The position numbers were made by a program, and so were the translations under genes. The notes beneath the pieces are model-generated. The model did not search any database and was not told the origin of the DNA. It worked only from the letters and a program-made list of their open reading frames with translations. This document shows positions 17,623 through 26,800 of a stretch of DNA of 64,000 nucleotides, one piece after another; the first letter of the stretch is position 1, and every line of letters starts with the position of its first letter. Source of the DNA: an uncultured Chitinophaga sp. (GTDB lineage: Bacteria; Bacteroidota; Bacteroidia; Cytophagales; Cyclobacteriaceae); assembly GCA_902168205.1 (NCBI GenBank), contig CABHOK010000011.1, positions 310,001 to 374,000 on the forward strand, given 5' to 3'.

Positions 17623-17694
17623 GGATGATTAGAAGATTTTTAAATTGAAGGATTCTAAGACTTGAAAAATTTTAAGATTCAGGAATTTTAAAAT
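17623..17694 (+). repeat. Octamer array 2, left (inverted) arm
   Basis: Degenerate 8-base units of the form nnAAGATT: GGATGATT, AGAAGATT, TTTAAATT, GAAGGATT, CTAAGACT, TGAAAAAT, a 9-base TTTAAGATT, CAGGAATT. They are the complement-strand version of the AATCTTnn units at 17797-17847, so the two arrays form inverted arms around the terminator at 17712-17747. Confidence 0.7.
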
Positions 17695-17711
17695 ATATAC
17701 TTTGCAAATGA

Positions 17712-17747
17712 AACGGGTATACCTTGTCGGTGTACCCGTTCTTTTTA
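17712..17747 (+). terminator. Terminator of the efflux operon
   Basis: A 12-bp stem AACGGGTATACC (17712-17723) with GGTGTACCCGTT (17729-17740), one G-T wobble, loop TTGTC, followed by CTTTTTA. It sits at the centre of the two octamer arms. Confidence 0.9.
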
Positions 17748-17796
17748 TCGACAATCTATTTTTAATTCTTTGGTTTTCCGTTCATCTTAATTTTGT

Positions 17797-17847
17797 AATC
17801 TTCTAATCTTGCAATCTTTTAATCTTCCAATCTTCTAATTTTCCAAT
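17797..17847 (+). repeat. Octamer array 2, right arm
   Basis: Six perfect-period 8-mers: AATCTTCT, AATCTTGC, AATCTTTT, AATCTTCC, AATCTTCT, AATTTTCC, then AAT. The array runs 13 bases into the GH43 gene: its stop codon and last three residues (Leu-Glu-Asn) are read from repeat DNA. Confidence 0.85.
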
Positions 17848-18737
17848 GCTCCGACTCCTTCCGAAGTCATGACCACACGCCTCATACTTCCGTCTTTATT
17901 ATAGTATAGATAATCGAGGCATACAGATCGTCTTTGGCTGCTGCCATCTTTTAAGCCTCCGTTGTGATAGAAGAAATAGGACCTGCCTTTGAAATCGATA
18001 ATGGCGGGACGATTTGTTTCACAGTTGCCAGCAAGTTCATTGAGTATACCTTTAAACTGCCACGGACCATCGATCGAGCGGCTCATCGCGTACGCTACTT
18101 TCTCCGGAGATTGATAGCCATACGATAAATAATACCAGTCATTCTTTTTATGTATATGGGCTCCTTCCATAAAGTCAGGCAACTTGACGGTTTTAATGGC
18201 TCCGTCCAGCTCGATCATAGTATCGCGGAGCTTTGCATAATAACATTTATTCTTTCCCCAGAATATATAGGCTTGCCCGTTGTCGTCTAGGAGTACTGTT
18301 GGATCGAAGTTATCGGTGCCAGGAAGTATACCTGTTTTGGTGGTGATAAGTGCGGCACCAATGGCATCACGAAACGGTCCGGTCGGTGCATCGGAAACTG
18401 CTACACCAATGGCTTTGCCTTCGATGGTTGCATGCGTTACGGCTACATACCAATAGAACTTATTACCACGCTGAATTACCTTCGAGGCATACGCATCACC
18501 TTTGGCCCACTTGAAGTCAGTGGCTTTCAGATTTACCGGGTGTTCACTCCAGTCTCGCAGGTTCTGCGAGGAGAAACACAACCACTTGTTCATTATATAT
18601 TGATGTGTGCCCGGAGGCGCTTCATCATGACCCGTATATAAATATACAGTCTCGTTATGCACGAGTACAGTTGGATCTGCCGTGAACGTATGCCGGATGA
18701 TCGGATTACCGGTGAATGAAGTATCTGTTGCTGGCAT
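17835..18737 (-). CDS. Glycoside hydrolase family 43-like enzyme
   Basis: 300 residues forming a single five-bladed propeller of GH43/GH117 type. The three expected carboxylates are visible: Asp21 (FTADPTVL, base), Asp145 (DNFDPTVLLDD, pKa modulator) and Glu191 (FMEGAHIHKKNDWYYLSY, acid). Such enzymes act on arabinose- or xylose-containing glycans. No signal peptide is present and an in-frame stop lies three codons upstream of the ATG, so either it is cytoplasmic or an exported N-terminus has been lost; most relatives are exported. The C-terminus has been replaced by octamer repeat DNA. No other polysaccharide genes adjoin it. Confidence 0.85.
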   Translation of the reverse strand: MPATDTSFTGNPIIRHTFTADPTVLVHNETVYLYTGHDEAPPGTHQYIMNKWLCFSSQNLRDWSEHPVNLKATDFKWAKGDAYASKVIQRGNKFYWYVAVTHATIEGKAIGVAVSDAPTGPFRDAIGAALITTKTGILPGTDNFDPTVLLDDNGQAYIFWGKNKCYYAKLRDTMIELDGAIKTVKLPDFMEGAHIHKKNDWYYLSYGYQSPEKVAYAMSRSIDGPWQFKGILNELAGNCETNRPAIIDFKGRSYFFYHNGGLKDGSSQRRSVCLDYLYYNKDGSMRRVVMTSEGVGALEN

Positions 18738-18804
18738 GAGTAATTATTTATTGGAATTGAAGAAGATCAAATGCAAAAAAACAATGCCAGCAACTTTAAA
18801 AGTG

Positions 18805-19149
18805 TCAGTTCAATGAAGTGTGAACACCTGGAAAGATCTTCAGATGAATTTTTGTAATGAAATGAATAAGCTCCAGCAGGTATGTTTTCTGCAGATCGTT
18901 TGAAAAACGGTACCCCGAATTTTTTTCGCCATGCAGTTTTTGAAGGATACTTGCTATTTCTTTATCCTGTACGTCATTCAGCGCGTAGAGTGTATTACTC
19001 ATGGTGTTGAACAGGCGGTTGTACCGGATGTGTCGTAACGTATTCTCAGGAAGTAAATGTTTGTCGAACATATAAACCGATCTACCCGACACCTGCCTGG
19101 ATATATGTACTATACAATACAGATTACTTATCGTGCTCAGAATAATCAT
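18805..19149 (-). pseudogene. Truncated AraC-like regulator remnant
   Basis: An open frame of 114 codons, directly downstream of an intact AraC gene on the same strand. Its C-terminal half (YALNDVQDKEIASIL, then LLELIHFITKIHLKI) follows the middle of the intact neighbour (YSLNKSQDKYISSVF, then IMEMIHYALKV) in order and spacing, which is the linker between the cupin-like and DNA-binding domains. The two helix-turn-helix motifs and the first part of the sensor domain are missing. It looks like the relic of an AraC paralogue; expression as a short protein cannot be excluded. Confidence 0.55.
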
Positions 19150-19201
19150 CGCGCCTGCCCTTCATTGTGCATCACCTGTTCCATGGCTTCATGGTTAGAA
19201 A

Positions 19202-20101
19202 TTAGTTCCTGAAAGCGGAAGGTGTAACGGTGGTCTGCTTTTTGAAGAAGTGATTGAAGTGAGCCGGCTCTTCAAACCCGAGACAATAACTGATCTCGGA
19301 TATATTCCAGTCAGTATGCTTTAAAAGCGCTTTAGCTTCACTCGTTAAACGTTCAGCTATATGATCGGTAGTAGTCTTGCCGGTTGTGAGGCGTATAGCG
19401 CGGTTCAAATGATTAACGTGTACCGATAACTTCTCTGCAAAGTCACTTGCTGATCGCAAAGTGAATCGCTGCGAAGGTGAATCAATCGGAAACTGGCGTT
19501 CCAGCAATTCTGTGAACACAGCCGTGATACGCGCGTTTGCATCGGTATGCTGATAGAGTGTCTCCGTAGGCTGCACTTTCAATGCATAATGGATCATCTC
19601 CATAATATAGTTTGTGATGAGATCATATTTATAGATATAGTCTGATCCAATCTCATTCAGCATTTTATCGAAGACACTGCTGATATACTTGTCCTGCGAT
19701 TTGTTCAGCGAGTAACTGGGTTTGTTACCGGGCACAAACATCGGCAGATCACGTATACTTCCGCGCAGTCGCTCCGTAAAGAACGATTCCTTGAAAATGC
19801 AAAAGTATCCCGTTGAATCATCCGACCGTTGTTCAAAAGTATAGGGAACATTACTGCTAAAAAACATCAATGTAGTCCCCGACACTTCAACACTTTTATC
19901 AGCATAGTGGTATAGATGATTACCGCGCATCAACGTGATCTTGTAAAATTCTCTCCGGCTATACGGAGCAGGCTGTTTACCAGGCCCCATACAATCTTCC
20001 AATCGGAACACATTAAAATGCCCTATATCTTTTTTAAGATTCTCCGGAAGCCAGTTGAATTTTTGTTTATAAAAGTCTTCAAGTGTCTCAATCTTTGGCA
20101 T
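19202..20101 (-). CDS. AraC-family transcriptional regulator
   Basis: 299 residues from the ATG at 20101 (MPKIETLEDFYKQKF). A longer frame to 20170 would add residues read from octamer repeats and is unlikely. The N-terminal half is a cupin-like sensor (RREFYKITLMRGNHLYHYADKS, in segments); the C-terminal 100 residues carry two helix-turn-helix units (ASDFAEKLSVHVNHLNRAI; WNISEISYCLGFEEPAHFNHFFKK). The target is unknown; nearest genes are the DUF1501/DUF1800 pair upstream and the GH43 gene downstream. A perfect 14-bp palindrome lies 160 bases upstream. Confidence 0.93.
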   Translation of the reverse strand: MPKIETLEDFYKQKFNWLPENLKKDIGHFNVFRLEDCMGPGKQPAPYSRREFYKITLMRGNHLYHYADKSVEVSGTTLMFFSSNVPYTFEQRSDDSTGYFCIFKESFFTERLRGSIRDLPMFVPGNKPSYSLNKSQDKYISSVFDKMLNEIGSDYIYKYDLITNYIMEMIHYALKVQPTETLYQHTDANARITAVFTELLERQFPIDSPSQRFTLRSASDFAEKLSVHVNHLNRAIRLTTGKTTTDHIAERLTSEAKALLKHTDWNISEISYCLGFEEPAHFNHFFKKQTTVTPSAFRN

Positions 20102-20120
20102 GATGCTGAATTTAAAAATT

Positions 20121-20227
20121 GAAAAATTGCAAGATTGGAATATCGAAAGATCGGGTGTTCCTGTTAGCACCGTGATTGTTGAAGTTAGGAGTCCTGATTT
20201 TTCAATCTTCTAATCTTCCAATTTTCC
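20121..20227. repeat. Octamer array 3, two inverted arms
   Basis: Left arm 20121-20160: GAAAAATT, GCAAGATT, GGAATATC, GAAAGATC, GGGTGTTC. Right arm 20204-20227: AATCTTCT, AATCTTCC, AATTTTCC. The units are the same as in array 2, again as inverted arms, here around about 43 bases without an obvious hairpin, immediately upstream of the AraC gene. Confidence 0.7.
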
Positions 20228-20260
20228 AATTAAGAAAACAGATTTTCTGTCAGTCAAAGG

Positions 20261-20274
20261 TAGCAACGTTGCTA
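20261..20274. promoter_or_regulatory. Perfect 14-bp palindrome upstream of araC-like gene
   Basis: TAGCAACGTTGCTA is fully self-complementary and lies in the 297-bp gap between the AraC gene (start 20101) and the end of the DUF1501 gene (20399). It could be a dimeric regulator site; the binder is unknown. Confidence 0.35.
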
Positions 20275-20398
20275 ACCACGAAACTTATAACCTTCAAACG
20301 AAAACTTGCAAAATTCAAACAATTGGGGATGTGAGGATGGTGTTTGTTTTTTGCAGGCTAAAATGGGGAGTATCATAGTAAAATAAGCGAAATCCGCC

Positions 20399-21667
20399 TT
20401 ATGGACGCATGATTCCGGTGATTGGACCATTCCATTCGGGAAACAATTCGCGCTTGTTTGTAATTCGCAGGTGCGTGGCGGCTACTTCGCTGAACACACT
20501 TCGGAAATCGGTAGTAACAGCAAGATCGCGACCGTCTTCCAGGTTCTCCGTGGCAAGTGGATTTACGGTGCCATATACTTTTCCCCCTTGTACATTATTG
20601 CCGATAATAAATGAACACGAAGCGCGACCGTGATCGGTGCCACCGGTCCCATTTTGTTTTACAGTTCTTCCGAATTCCGTCATGGTCATCACCGTTACAT
20701 CATCATGATATACTTCCACGTCATTCCAGAAGGCAGCGATGCTATTGCTCAGATCTCTTGCCTGGCGTGCAAACGTACCGTTGTGCGTACCTTGCGCGAA
20801 GTGTGTGTCCCATCCGCCTGACTCAGCGAATGCTACTTCCAGTCCTACATCCATTTTGATAAGCTGTGCGATTTGCTTCAGTGCATTTCCAAGTTCACTG
20901 GCAGGATACTGCACGTTGTTGGCAGGAGTATATTTCTGCACATCGGCCTTCTGCAATATTTTAACAGCATCGAAGCTTTCTTTACTGGTCTCTTTCAGCA
21001 ATGCTGACGATGTCTGATCATACAGCTCTTCAAAACTGCGGGCTGCGGTAGTTGCAGCTGCCGGGTTACCTTTCAATTGTACTGTAAAATCTTTCAGATC
21101 TTTTATGGCCAGCGCACCGTGCTCACCGTATAGCACACGCGGCATCGATGAAGTTATACTTACAGCCTGGAAGGGCGAAGCGTCATGTCCTGTGAGTCCT
21201 ATAGCGCGGTTAAGCCAGCCACTCGATGTATTTTTATTAAACGGTGTGCCCGACTCCATATAGTCTTGCGCATCGAAGTGTGAACGTGTTGTATTGGGCG
21301 ATCCCATACCGTGAACAATAGCCATGCGATTGTCGCGATATAGCGACTCGAACGCGCGCAGGGAAGGATGTAGTCCAAAACGTCCATCGAGATCGATTAA
21401 CGGTTCGATACCGTTATTTTTTACTGCTGACATAGATAATGTTGGCCGCGCTGCCTTTAGGTATATATCTGTAAAAGGCGTTACGGCCATTAGCCCATCC
21501 ATGGCGCCACGCTGAAAAATGCATACCAGTATTTTGTTCCGTTTATAGGGGGCTATTATTTTATCGCTTCCGGCAGCCCTTGCTATAAAGGTTGGCACAC
21601 CGCCAAGTCCTGCACCCAGTAAAGTAAGTCCGCCTGCTTTTATAAATCCTCTTCGTGTTATCATCAT
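20399..21667 (-). CDS. DUF1501 protein, Tat-exported
   Basis: 422 residues. The N-terminus has a twin-arginine signal (ITRRGFIKAGG, then a hydrophobic stretch and FIARAAG), so it is folded before export. The body shows the DUF1501 features of an alkaline-phosphatase/sulfatase-like fold: CIFQRGAMDGLMAVTPF near the start, AESGGWDTHFAQG in the middle and MTEFGRTVKQNGTGGTDHG near the end. No activity is established for the family. It follows the DUF1800 gene by 18 bases, a pairing seen in many Bacteroidetes, Planctomycetes and Proteobacteria. Confidence 0.93.
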   Translation of the reverse strand: MMITRRGFIKAGGLTLLGAGLGGVPTFIARAAGSDKIIAPYKRNKILVCIFQRGAMDGLMAVTPFTDIYLKAARPTLSMSAVKNNGIEPLIDLDGRFGLHPSLRAFESLYRDNRMAIVHGMGSPNTTRSHFDAQDYMESGTPFNKNTSSGWLNRAIGLTGHDASPFQAVSITSSMPRVLYGEHGALAIKDLKDFTVQLKGNPAAATTAARSFEELYDQTSSALLKETSKESFDAVKILQKADVQKYTPANNVQYPASELGNALKQIAQLIKMDVGLEVAFAESGGWDTHFAQGTHNGTFARQARDLSNSIAAFWNDVEVYHDDVTVMTMTEFGRTVKQNGTGGTDHGRASCSFIIGNNVQGGKVYGTVNPLATENLEDGRDLAVTTDFRSVFSEVAATHLRITNKRELFPEWNGPITGIMRP

Positions 21668-21685
21668 CTCTATAGTTATAGCATA

Positions 21686-23542
21686 TTATCTTCTTTGAAA
21701 TTCAGGGGAGCCCAGCAAAATGCCAACTATTTGTGAAAGCCTGTATACATCGGTTTGGTCAGACTTGGCCAACGGTTGGTCAGACGTGATTTCTTCGTGC
21801 AGGGAGTCCGTTGCAGCAGTTGATTGTGCAGCTTTACCAGCGGCTTCATCTACTTTCTGTTGAAGGTCCGGTGCATTCAGAAGCGGTGTAAGTTGCTGAA
21901 TGGTTTTATCCAGATTGCGGCCGGGCATCAACAATTTGCTATAGGTTGCCAATGCATCTTCGGCACTCTCCGGTTCGTGATTGTTGTTCAGGCCGAGGAG
22001 ATTAAATTTTATACCCGGTATACGTTTATCTGCCAGGGCAAGTCCAAAGTTCATGCGGTTCAGCAATGAACCTGTGTTGATCCAGTGTTGACCTTTATCC
22101 GGGAAACCCGTAGGCGCCTGGTAGAAATATACCGGTTGTCCCATGCGTGTTAACCAGGTATATACCGGATAAGGATTTCGTATATCTGCCTGTAGCGCAC
22201 GTATACTGCTTATGGCCAGTTCAAAGGGTGATTTGGTTTTGGTGCGTATAGCAGATACATCCCAGAACTCAACGGAAGTAGTCATGGTGATCAATACCTT
22301 TTTTATATCTCCATCTGTATCCCGGAAAGTTTTCGCCATAGCATCGATGAGACTTGCCGGGGGATTGTCGCTTACAAAACGTGTGGCAATTTTTGCAGCA
22401 ATGAATTTTGCCGTAGAGGGATGTGCCGCGAGCATTTGCAGCAGTTGTATACCTTCATCATAGCCACCTCCTGCTTTAAAAGCTATGCCTAATACTTTTT
22501 TCTCACCGGTATCATGGCGATTGGGGGTGAACAAGAAATCACCATCGTGTATATAACCACGGGCTGTCAGTTTTTCTTCACCGGCATTGTCCAATAACTT
22601 TCTGTAGCCGTTTCCAAAATTCTCTTTCCCCATAGGATATATAGTCCAACCGGTAAGAATACGTGCAGCTTCGGTAACATCGTTCTGTGTATAACCTCCG
22701 TCAACACCCAGGGTATGTAGCTCCATGACTTCGCGTGCATAATTTTCATTGAGTCCACGCATGCGTTTTTTGGATGAGACACGTTTCTTATTTGTACTAT
22801 CCATAGCACCTACGCTGCTGAAGTTATCGAGGTATAATAACATAGCCGGAGATTTGGCAGTGGCAATCAGCAGGTCTTGGAATTTACCCAATGCCCGAGG
22901 CCGGATCACATCCCGCTCGTAAGCCGGAATAAACTGGCTGCATATTCGTTTTGTGAAGGATACATTAAAATGATTGAACCAGAATTCCGTGAGTACTTCC
23001 TGTAACTGATTTTCACTATAGACAGCGCGAAGTATTTTTTGATTGATGAATTGCCGCGTGAGTTCGCGTTCAGACCTGATGTTTTTATCCCGGGCATATT
23101 GCTGTAGCTGTTCACGGTAGCCTGCTATATTTACTTTTGCAGAATCACGATCAATCACACCATCGGCAACAGCCATGCGCAATATTTGTGCATTCTTGTA
23201 ATATGTATTTACAACTTCAGCGTTGCTCAGGGTTAGCGCATCATAGTCGCGCAGACGTTCATCGAGAGGTGCGTCTGTTGTATTTGCAGCTAATTGCTTT
23301 TCGAACCAGTTCTCCAGGCCGGTAGCCATCACGTTGTCAATCATTCCGGGTGTTGCTCCATAGGTAAACCTGCTGACGAGGTGCGCAGCTGCCTGTTCTT
23401 CCGTGAGACCAACCTTCGCGTATGGAAACCGATAGAACACCGGAGCGCCAGGCAATTGTACAACCGAAGCGGATAACACAATCGCATTGAGCAATACAAC
23501 GATCAACACCAATATAAACAGAGCTTGATTTTTCGAATACAT
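21686..23542 (-). CDS. DUF1800 protein, exported
   Basis: 618 residues with an N-terminal membrane/signal segment (about 8-28). DUF1800 features: AAHLVSRFTYGATPGMID near the start, LTEFWFNHFNVSF, NENYAREVMELHTLGVDGGYTQNDV and VTEAARILTGWTI in the middle, and a C-terminal SPEFQRR, typical of the family end. Its function is unknown. It is translated before the DUF1501 gene and the two probably form a complex or act on the same substrate in the envelope; that is inference from conserved pairing. Confidence 0.93.
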   Translation of the reverse strand: MYSKNQALFILVLIVVLLNAIVLSASVVQLPGAPVFYRFPYAKVGLTEEQAAAHLVSRFTYGATPGMIDNVMATGLENWFEKQLAANTTDAPLDERLRDYDALTLSNAEVVNTYYKNAQILRMAVADGVIDRDSAKVNIAGYREQLQQYARDKNIRSERELTRQFINQKILRAVYSENQLQEVLTEFWFNHFNVSFTKRICSQFIPAYERDVIRPRALGKFQDLLIATAKSPAMLLYLDNFSSVGAMDSTNKKRVSSKKRMRGLNENYAREVMELHTLGVDGGYTQNDVTEAARILTGWTIYPMGKENFGNGYRKLLDNAGEEKLTARGYIHDGDFLFTPNRHDTGEKKVLGIAFKAGGGYDEGIQLLQMLAAHPSTAKFIAAKIATRFVSDNPPASLIDAMAKTFRDTDGDIKKVLITMTTSVEFWDVSAIRTKTKSPFELAISSIRALQADIRNPYPVYTWLTRMGQPVYFYQAPTGFPDKGQHWINTGSLLNRMNFGLALADKRIPGIKFNLLGLNNNHEPESAEDALATYSKLLMPGRNLDKTIQQLTPLLNAPDLQQKVDEAAGKAAQSTAATDSLHEEITSDQPLAKSDQTDVYRLSQIVGILLGSPEFQRR

Positions 23543-23844
23543 ATCATGAAAGATTCATTTCAGGTCCGTTGGACAATACTTTTATCCAAAGGTTTAAACG
23601 AATAAATAAAAAAGAAATAGACTCCTGTTGTAACAAAGATTCAGGCAACCCAATCAGTTTATAGGATATACCTGAGGCGTAATTCAGTCTTTTCCTGATG
23701 TGCGGCTTTCAACGATTGCCGATCTTGTTAAAAATTAGCATGGGAACTGATGTATGCCTGCTCTTGCATTTTCAAAGCATACGCATTTCCGATCAAGACA
23801 GGCTACTCATTTCCGGCAACGTAGCAGATCATTTAAATAAACGT
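23543..23844. other. Divergent intergenic region
   Basis: 302 bases between the divergent DUF1800 and hybrid kinase genes. Promoters for both must lie here, but I see no clear -7 element, hairpin or repeat. An in-frame ATG at 23698 would lengthen the kinase by 49 residues with no signal-like features, so I treat this part as untranslated. Confidence 0.4.
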
Positions 23845-26800
23845 ATGGCGCTTCGCAGTATATCTTGTGTAATCACAATCCTGATTTTATTTCTGTTCTG
23901 CAACGTACAAGCACAACGTGCCTTCAAATTCAAAACCATCAAGCTCGAAGATAACCACATACGTTGCATCCTACAGGACAAGCGTGGCTTTATGTGGTTT
24001 GGTACGTTTGACGGGCTCGTTAAATACGATGGTAACAAACTTGTTATCTATAAAAATACGGTGGGCGATTCTACCAGCATCAACGGTAACTGGATAACCG
24101 ATATACTCGAAGACCATGAAGGCTATATCTGGATCGCTACATACGATGGCCTCAGCCGGTACGATCGGGTAACAGATTCATTTCAGCAATTCAAGGCAGG
24201 ACGATCTCCTTATAATATTCCCGGTAACAATGTAGAAGATATATATGAAGATCGTGCCGGAAACCTGTGGATTGGTACGAACCTGGGTATATGCAGGATC
24301 GATAAGAAACGAACGGGCACAATCCGGTATATACACGATAGAAATAACCCTGCAAGTCTTGTGTCCAACGAGATCCTTACAATGCAGGAAGACAACGAAG
24401 GCTATATGTGGATCGGCACCGCGAAAGGACTCGAGAAACTGGATGTCTCAAAGGGTATATTTACACACTATCAGCTGAATTCTTCTGTAAATGAATCGCT
24501 GAGTGGTGAATTCGTTCGCGATTTGTTCCTGGATCGTGAAGGTGATCTCTGGATCGCGACAAAAGGCGGTGGTGTAAATTTATTCGATCGCAAGACGGGT
24601 ACCTTCACGCATTACCGGCATGAACCCGGTAACAAATATAGTCTGAGTAATAATGAGGCGATGGTTATAAGCCAGGATGCCGAAGGGCGTATCTGGATCG
24701 GAACCGAGAATGGTGGTCTGTGTATCTTGGATAAGCAATCCGGCCGGATCAATACTTATGGCAGCAACAGCAATGATGCAAGCGGTTTGATTCAGAATTC
24801 CATTCACGTACTATACCGCGATCGTTCGAAGAACATGTGGGTTGGTACCGCCAGCGCGGGTTTAAGTTTTCTGGACTGGAACCAAAAGAAATTTATACAC
24901 TACGCGCACGATGCGAGTGACCCGCAAAGTCTGGGTGACAATGACGTGCGCGGCTTTGTGGAAGATAGAGACGGATATATATGGATTGCTACGGATGGTG
25001 CCGGTATAAATGTTCTTGATCCGGTAAAGCGAACATTCCTGCACTATATGAAAGAGGAAGGCAAGAATAGTATCAGTGGTAATTACGCTACTTGTATCGC
25101 GCAGGATAAAGACGAGAATATATGGGCTGGTACGTGGGCGGATGGTCTTAATTTCTTCGACAGGACCAAACAACAATTTACGCACTACAAAAATATACCA
25201 GGCGATTCCTCGAGTCTGTTGGTAAACGAAGTCTTCGGTGTTATCAGCGATCACGAGAATAATATATGGGTTTCGTTATTTGCGGGGGGGGTCAACAAAA
25301 TCGATCGCAATACCCCTAAAGTAACTCGTTACTTTCATCGCGAAGGTGTGTCCAACGGACTCAGCAGCAACCGTGTGTTTCTCACGTTCCAGGACAGTAG
25401 AAATATAGTATGGATTGGCACCGAGCTGAGCGGCATTGATTGCTATGATCCGGCCACAAACAGCTTTACACATTACTCGCACGATGCACACGATCCGCAG
25501 AGCATCAGCAACAACACTATACAGGATATATTTGAAGATAGTAAAGGCAACATCTGGATATGTACCACAAGCGGCTTAAATCGCTTCGACCGAAATACAA
25601 AACGTTTCCAGGTATACCAGTTGAAAGATGGGTTGCCCAGCAACGCCACCATGAGTATAGAAGAAGATGACCGTGGTAATCTATGGATAGCCTCTAACAA
25701 AGGACTGAGCAGGTTTGATCCGGTTAGCAACACATTCAGAAATTATACTGTAACCGATGGATTGCAGGGAAATTCATTCGGGTTTAACAGTTCCATGAAA
25801 ACAAGAGACGGTCTCTTGTATTTCGGAGGTAACAATGGATTTAATGTGTTTCATCCCGACAGTATTATGGACAACCCCATTATACCACCGGTAGCCATTA
25901 CAGACTTTCAGCTTTTTAACAAATCGGTTTCGCATCGCGACAATCCTATATTAACGGCTCATATTGGTGAAACGCAAAACATCGTGCTGTCATACGATCA
26001 ATCTGTTTTTTCATTCGAATTTGCCGCGTTGAATTTTACGGCTCCGGATAACAATCAATACGCATATCGCCTGGTGGGTTTTGATAAAGACTGGAACTAT
26101 GTTGGCAACAAACATTTTGCAACCTATACCAATCTTGATCCGGGTGAATATACCTTCGAAGTAAAAGCGTCAAACAACGATGGTGTTTGGAATGAAGAAG
26201 GTACAGCCATTCATATTGTTATTACACCGCCATTCTGGTTAACGTGGTGGTTTCGCGCAACGGTAGGGCTGCTGGTTGTGGGCAGTGCATTTACCTTTTA
26301 TCGTGTTCGTATCAATCGCGTAAAGCGGCAGCGAAATATACTCGAGAACATTGTGGCCGAGCGGACAGCTGAAGTAGTAGGACAAAAGGATCAGCTTGAG
26401 GCACAGGCCCAGTTTCTCCAGGAGATAAACGCAGAGCTTACGCGGCAAACGGCAGAGGCCGAAGAAGCGCGCAAGGAAGCAGAGCGGGCGAATAAAGCGA
26501 AGAGTATATTTCTGGCAACGATGAGTCATGAGATCCGGACACCGATGAATGGTGTTATCGGTATGGCTTCATTACTCGCGGAGACATCGCTTACGGCTGA
26601 ACAGTTTGAATATACTGAAACCATTCGAAGCTGTGGTGATAATTTGCTCACGGTGATCAATGATATACTTGACTTCTCCAAGATCGAGTCCGGTAAAATG
26701 GAACTTGAGCATATATCATTTGACCTGCGCTCGTGCGTGGAAAGCGTACTCGATGTATTTGCCGGAAAGGCAGCCAAGATCGGCCTGGACCTGATATACC

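Noticed and set aside
20102-20170. N-terminal extension of the AraC regulator
   Set aside because: The extra residues are read from octamer repeat DNA, and the family N-terminus starts at the ATG at 20101.
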